Source: Promineifilum sp. (lineage in GTDB: Bacteria; Chloroflexota; Anaerolineae; Promineifilales; Promineifilaceae). From it: a DNA stretch of 64,000 nucleotides. The notes beneath the pieces were generated by a model. It searched no databases and had not been told where the DNA came from. It saw only the letters and a program-made list of their open reading frames with translations. The translations under genes were made by a program, and so were the position numbers. The stretch is taken from NCBI GenBank assembly GCA_018058545.1, contig JAGOZU010000003.1, forward strand, positions 1 to 64,000, given 5' to 3'. Position 1 is the first letter of the stretch. The number at the start of each line of letters is the position of its first letter. Below, piece by piece: positions 60,274-64,000 of this stretch.

Positions 60274-61449
60274 TCATCCCTCCGCCCGATTTTGAGCGGC
60301 CGCTTCCGCTTTTAACGCCGCTCGTATCTCTGTCGACGATACGTCGTTGCGGAACAGCCGCGAGGGGATGGGCTGGAACAGCTCGCTGAATCCTTCGGGT
60401 ATCGCCAAATCGCCCAGTTCCCGGAACCTGCCGTCTTCTCCTTCGCGCCCGGCGACGAGGAAGCGGTTGCCGCGGTCGCGCATCTCAGTCAGTGCGGCCA
60501 GCATGTCGGCCTCGCTGTCGTCGTAGTAGCGCGGCTGGATGATGCGCGCGGCCGTGTCGAAGCCCACCACGAACGTCGCCCCCGGATAGAGCCGCGACTT
60601 CGCGACGAACGTCGGCGCGTTCCCGGCCACGACCGGCCAACGCCCGGCGAACTGGCTCAGCCGGTCGAGCAATGGCCCCGGTTCCAGCGGCGGCTTGTCG
60701 ACGTTGACCGCGGAGACCTCGAAGGCCACGGGCACGCCCAGCAGCGCCCCGGCCACTTCGGCCAGTTCCGTATGGCCGGTGTGCAAGGGGTTGAACGAAC
60801 CTGACAGGACGGCCGCAGGCGGTGTCTCCTGGCTTAGCGCTCCGTCGGGCTGGATGCCGAACCAGTCGATCTCGCTCGCGCGGAGTTGCCCGGCGACGGC
60901 GGCGTAATCCACCTGTTCGACTGAGAGCGAATCGCCGGGGCCGGTGGGCAAGGGCGGCCGGACGGCCACGCCGCAAGCCTCCGCAAGTGCGTCGAGGATG
61001 AGGCGGCTGACGAGATCTTCCTCACCCGCGCGGTCGCGCGCCCCCTTCTCCAGATAGAGCGTGTGGGACACCAGGCAGCCGGGCGACCAGGTGGCGACGT
61101 GGGCGCGGTGCTCGCCGCGTTTGGGGCGATCGGTGACGATGGTCGCCGTGCAGGCCAGCCCGACGAGGGGATAGGTCTCAAGTTCGCGCAGGTGGTGGGC
61201 GCGAGCCAGCGACCGCCCGGCCATCATGCGTCCCGTCCCGGCCGAGACGTATTGTTCCGGCGCGCGGCTGAGAAACTCATCGAACGAGTCGGCCGCATAG
61301 GGGATGAGCGCCTCCAGCAGCGTGCGCGACGCCCCGGCCACGCCCAGCAGATCGGCCAGCGCCCGGCTGCCCGCGCCGGCGGCGACGAAGACGGTTCGCG
61401 GCGGGCTGTCGTGGATGGCTTGTATCAGTTGGCGTTGGGCTTCGTCCAT
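60274..61449 (-). CDS. CinA-fold / nucleotidyltransferase fusion (NMN adenylyltransferase-like)
   Basis: 391 residues. Residues about 1-175 follow the CinA C-terminal (PncC, NMN deamidase) fold, but the catalytic AESCTGG motif reads AAGAGSRAL, so the serine is missing. About 200-375 is a nucleotidyltransferase with GSFNPLHTGHTEL (HxGH) and DVSSTEIRAAL (the ISSTEIR motif), as in NMN/nicotinate adenylyltransferases. Predicted to act in NAD synthesis. Plants and some bacteria fuse related domains. Confidence 0.8.
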   Translation of the reverse strand: MDEAQRQLIQAIHDSPPRTVFVAAGAGSRALADLLGVAGASRTLLEALIPYAADSFDEFLSRAPEQYVSAGTGRMMAGRSLARAHHLRELETYPLVGLACTATIVTDRPKRGEHRAHVATWSPGCLVSHTLYLEKGARDRAGEEDLVSRLILDALAEACGVAVRPPLPTGPGDSLSVEQVDYAAVAGQLRASEIDWFGIQPDGALSQETPPAAVLSGSFNPLHTGHTELAEVAGALLGVPVAFEVSAVNVDKPPLEPGPLLDRLSQFAGRWPVVAGNAPTFVAKSRLYPGATFVVGFDTAARIIQPRYYDDSEADMLAALTEMRDRGNRFLVAGREGEDGRFRELGDLAIPEGFSELFQPIPSRLFRNDVSSTEIRAALKAEAAAQNRAEG

Positions 61450-61498
61450 AGCCTTATTGTAGTCAGGATAGCCCGGACACGCGAGAAGCGCCGCGGGG

Positions 61499-61526
61499 AT
61501 TCGTCATTCGTCATTCGTCATTCGTC
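61499..61526. repeat. 7-bp tandem repeat in a promoter region
   Basis: Four perfect units of ATTCGTC, ending 18 bp before the TATAAT at 61545. The last unit overlaps the place of the -35 box. Confidence 0.85.
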
Positions 61527-61544
61527 ATTTTCCCTCTCGTCCCC

Positions 61545-61550
61545 TATAAT
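61545..61550 (+). promoter_or_regulatory. -10 box of the glycosyltransferase gene
   Basis: TATAAT, 50 bp before the TTG start; -35 position falls on TCGTCA from the 7-bp repeat. Confidence 0.45.
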
Positions 61551-61599
61551 GATCGACCTGTAACCATTCGACCCAATACCATGACAAGGTCCTGAACAC

Positions 61600-63846
61600 T
61601 TGGAAACATTGCTGATCTTCGCCGCCATCGTCATCGTCGCTCTGCTGTTCAACGGGTTGCGCGTCCTGCTGGGCGACGAATGGCCGCCGATCACCCCTGA
61701 GCCGGAGCGGGCGGCCGAGCCATCTCCGGAGCCGGTAGCCGCCGAAATCGCCCAACCCGTCCATCGTGAAGTGCCGGTTACGGATATCCCGGAGGCGGCC
61801 GTCGCTGCGCCCGCGACCGCATCCGCCCTCGCCCCAATGACGGTCGCGCCGGCCGAACCCGCGCCAACGGCCCCGCCCCAAATCGAACGTGTCCCGGTTG
61901 AGCCGCTATCGGCCGCCGCGTTGCGTTCCCTGGCCTGGGCGTTGATCGGCGGCGGGGCCTTGCTGGCTTTGTTGGCCCACCTCGTCTCCCGCGTCATGCC
62001 CGACGACCAACGTTTGCCGACTTTCATGCTGGTGCTGCTGGGCGGCCTCTTTCTCATGTTCGGCCTGCGATCCCTGATGCGTGGCGCCCTGCCCGGTTGG
62101 CTGGACCGGCTGGTCGGCCGATTGGCGATTTGGCTGGGCGTCGCTCCCGTTCAGGTCGGCCTGCTCCTGATGGCCCCCGCCTTCGCCGGGCTGGCTCGTG
62201 TGGCCGCCGGCGACGGCTTGCTGGCTCGTCAGGCCGTTATCGCCACATCGGCCTGGCTGCTGGCCGTCGCTTTGGTCGTCGCCGGCAGCGTTGTTCGCGG
62301 CGACCGGCGGCCGTTGAATGTCGACCGCTGGGATATCATCCTGTCGGTGGCGCTGTTCGCCGGGGCGCTGGCGTTGCGTGCCTGGCAAATGACGGTCTAT
62401 CCCGACACCTACTCCGGCGATGAGGGCAGCGCCGGGCTGTTCGCGGTCGAACTGTTGACCGGCAAGGCCAACAACCTGTTCGGCATTGGCTGGTTCTCCT
62501 TCCCGTCGCTCTATTTCACCGTCCAGAGCGCGGCCATCGCCCTGTTCGGGCAGACGGTCGAGGCCGTTCGCCTGACGTCGGCCGTGGCCGGCGCGCTCAC
62601 CGTGTTGGCGCTCTACTGGCTCGGCCGGGTGATGTTCGGCCGCACGACGGCCATCCTGGCCGCCGCCTATCTGGCTGTCTCCCATTATCACATTCATATG
62701 AGCCGGATCGCCCTCAACAACATCTGGGACGGGCTGTTCGGCACGCTGGCCATCCTGGGGCTGTGGCACGGCTGGCAGAGCGGCCGTCGCTCGGCGTTTA
62801 TCCTGTGCGGGCTGGCGCTGGGGTTGGGCCAATACTTCTACGTCAGCATCCGGATTCTGCCGATCATGTTCCTGATCTGGGCCGCGGTCGCCTTCTGGCG
62901 GCGGCGCGAACAGTTCCGCGAGCGATTCGCCGGTCTGTCTCTGGCCGCCTTCATCGCCCTGGTGGTCTACATGCCGCTGGGCCTCTACTTCGCCGCCAAC
63001 CCCGATGAATTCCAGGCGCCGATGAACCGGGTGACGATCCTGGGCGATTGGATGGACAGCGAACTGTCGCGGGGCGAACGGACGCAATCCGAGATCCTCA
63101 TCGACCAGTTCGTCAAGGGGGTGATGGGCTTCACCCACGAACCGTTGCGCCTGCTCTACGATCCCGGCTCGCCGCTCTTGCTGACCTCCGCGGGGTTCCT
63201 CTTCCTGCTGGGGATCCTGTGGGCCTTGCTAAATTTCGATTTACGCTATCTGCTCTTGCTGATGCCTTTGGCGGGAGTCGTCGCCGCCAACACCATCAGC
63301 CAGGACCCGCCTTCCTCGCAACGCTACGTCATGGCCATGCCGATGGTGGCTATCTTTGTGGCCACGCCGCTGGCCCAGGCAATGGCCTGGTTGCAGGGGC
63401 AATATCCACGCATGCGAACGGTCGTCGCCATCGCCGGTTTCGCCTTGCTGGCGCTGGTCGCGGCCGTCGATCTGGATTATTACTTCAACCGGGTGTATGA
63501 CCATTACACCCTCGGCGGCGGCAACACCCTGACGGCAACTCAGGTCGCCTACTTCCTGCGCGACAAGGAACCGGCCGGCGAGCAAGTTTTCTTCTTCGGC
63601 TTCCCGCGCATGGGCTATTTCAGCCATGCCACCATCTCCTTTCTGGCTCCGGAGAAGCGCGGGCAGGATGTCATCGATCCCCTCACCGGCCCGCCCGATT
63701 TTGACCCCGGCCAACCGGCCCTGTTCATCTTTTTACCGGAGCGGCTGAATGACCTGACGTTCGTGCGGCAAGCCTACCCGGGGGGCAGCTATCAGGAGTT
63801 CTTCGCCGACGACGGGTCGTTGCTGTTCGCGGTCTACGAACGCTGA
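61600..63846 (+). CDS. membrane glycosyltransferase, GT39/ArnT-like
   Basis: 748 residues, TTG start. One N-terminal helix (LLIFAAIVIVALLFNGLRVL), a Pro/Ala/Glu linker (about 30-105), then about a dozen transmembrane helices. The first outer loop has YPDTYSGDEGSAGLF, the acidic DE motif of GT-C dolichyl/undecaprenyl-phosphate sugar transferases. It would transfer a sugar from a polyprenyl carrier to a protein or lipid outside the membrane. The last ~130 residues are a soluble domain (GGGNTLTATQVAYFLRDKEP). Overlaps the minus-strand gene at the window end by 13 bp. Confidence 0.88.
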   Translation: METLLIFAAIVIVALLFNGLRVLLGDEWPPITPEPERAAEPSPEPVAAEIAQPVHREVPVTDIPEAAVAAPATASALAPMTVAPAEPAPTAPPQIERVPVEPLSAAALRSLAWALIGGGALLALLAHLVSRVMPDDQRLPTFMLVLLGGLFLMFGLRSLMRGALPGWLDRLVGRLAIWLGVAPVQVGLLLMAPAFAGLARVAAGDGLLARQAVIATSAWLLAVALVVAGSVVRGDRRPLNVDRWDIILSVALFAGALALRAWQMTVYPDTYSGDEGSAGLFAVELLTGKANNLFGIGWFSFPSLYFTVQSAAIALFGQTVEAVRLTSAVAGALTVLALYWLGRVMFGRTTAILAAAYLAVSHYHIHMSRIALNNIWDGLFGTLAILGLWHGWQSGRRSAFILCGLALGLGQYFYVSIRILPIMFLIWAAVAFWRRREQFRERFAGLSLAAFIALVVYMPLGLYFAANPDEFQAPMNRVTILGDWMDSELSRGERTQSEILIDQFVKGVMGFTHEPLRLLYDPGSPLLLTSAGFLFLLGILWALLNFDLRYLLLLMPLAGVVAANTISQDPPSSQRYVMAMPMVAIFVATPLAQAMAWLQGQYPRMRTVVAIAGFALLALVAAVDLDYYFNRVYDHYTLGGGNTLTATQVAYFLRDKEPAGEQVFFFGFPRMGYFSHATISFLAPEKRGQDVIDPLTGPPDFDPGQPALFIFLPERLNDLTFVRQAYPGGSYQEFFADDGSLLFAVYER

Positions 63847-64000
63847 TCGCGATTGGCGGTAGCGGGCGGGGTTTGCGGCCGCTGCAACTGCGTGCCGAAC
63901 ATCTCGCTGCGCTTGGCCGTCCAGCTCTCCCCGCTGTTGTCGTTAGCCACGTGGTCCATAAAGCCGCCGACGCGACTGTCGAGCAGGTCGATCTGGTGCA
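63834..64000 (-). CDS. C-terminal end of an unidentified gene (partial)
   Basis: Minus-strand frame open from the window edge to TAG at 63834-63836, 54 residues. It ends hydrophilic, Pro/Gln/Thr-rich (QLQRPQTPPATANRDQRS), with DLLDSRVGGFMDHVANDNSG before it. No family recognised. Convergent with, and overlapping, the glycosyltransferase gene. Confidence 0.6.
   Translation of the reverse strand, partial: HQIDLLDSRVGGFMDHVANDNSGESWTAKRSEMFGTQLQRPQTPPATANRDQRS

Overview
The window is a 64 kb piece of a high-GC bacterial chromosome. It is probably from the Chloroflexota (Anaerolineae / Promineifilaceae-like). I infer this from gene style, not from a marker search: class III cyclase-AAA-TPR giants, kinase-PQQ propellers, Thr/Pro-rich lipoproteins, NnrD/E and 'FxPxI' secreted proteins. 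There is no prophage and no recognisable transposase gene. Genes are dense, mostly single-copy housekeeping or signalling genes, with short operons on both strands.

Layout. 1-1.15 kb: end of a repeat protein (Asp/Ala-Leu/Arg dipeptide repeats), a 16-bp tandem repeat and a decayed dispersed hairpin element. 1.15-2.3 kb: RHH-like protein plus HNH nuclease, then a small membrane protein. 2.3-6.5 kb (minus): moaC, moaD-moaE fusion, fabF, rnc and an RmlD-like reductase. 6.6-13.6 kb (plus): PIG-L deacetylase, then a phospho-signalling cluster (Ser/Thr kinase-PQQ, PP2C, J-like/VWA, zinc-ribbon/FHA, small protein, OmpR regulator). 13.8-16.9 kb: a long RelA/SpoT homologue whose synthetase half looks dead, then a CBM48-like protein and a cupin behind a near-consensus promoter. 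17-28.5 kb (minus): S9 peptidase, 1146-aa cyclase/ATPase/TPR protein, glutamate dehydrogenase, GH13 enzyme and a holin-phosphodiesterase-membrane fusion. 28.7-34.5 kb: acyltransferase, a tight DUF488-DUF488-RecQ operon and a lipoprotein. 34.5-38.3 kb (minus): GGCT-like protein, groESL under two CIRCE elements, TPR protein. 38.6-46 kb: glycosyltransferase, HD protein, LysM/M23 peptidase, an unrecognised gene pair, tRNA-Arg and NAD(P)HX repair enzyme. 46-50.3 kb: methyltransferase, GAF histidine kinase and NarL regulator. 50.3-58.9 kb: DegV, metallo-beta-lactamase-fold protein, HD plus TrpC-like pair, rRNA/tRNA methylase, M23 peptidase and pgk. 59-64 kb: HigBA-type toxin-antitoxin with its operator, ABM monooxygenase, tiny antitoxin-like ORF, CinA-fold/NMNAT fusion and a GT39-type glycosyltransferase.

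Most noteworthy items. (i) Three copies of a non-coding mobile-looking element with terminal repeat TTACAAATTAAT and one or two long internal hairpins. (ii) An operon of two DUF488 proteins and a RecQ with an extra N-terminal domain, in which a single in-frame TAA separates RecQ from an HTH domain that normally forms its C-terminus. (iii) A TrpC-like barrel that has lost both catalytic lysines. (iv) An RSH protein with an intact hydrolase and degenerate synthetase. (v) A groESL promoter flanked by two CIRCE operators. (vi) A kinase/PP2C/J-VWA/FHA signalling operon.
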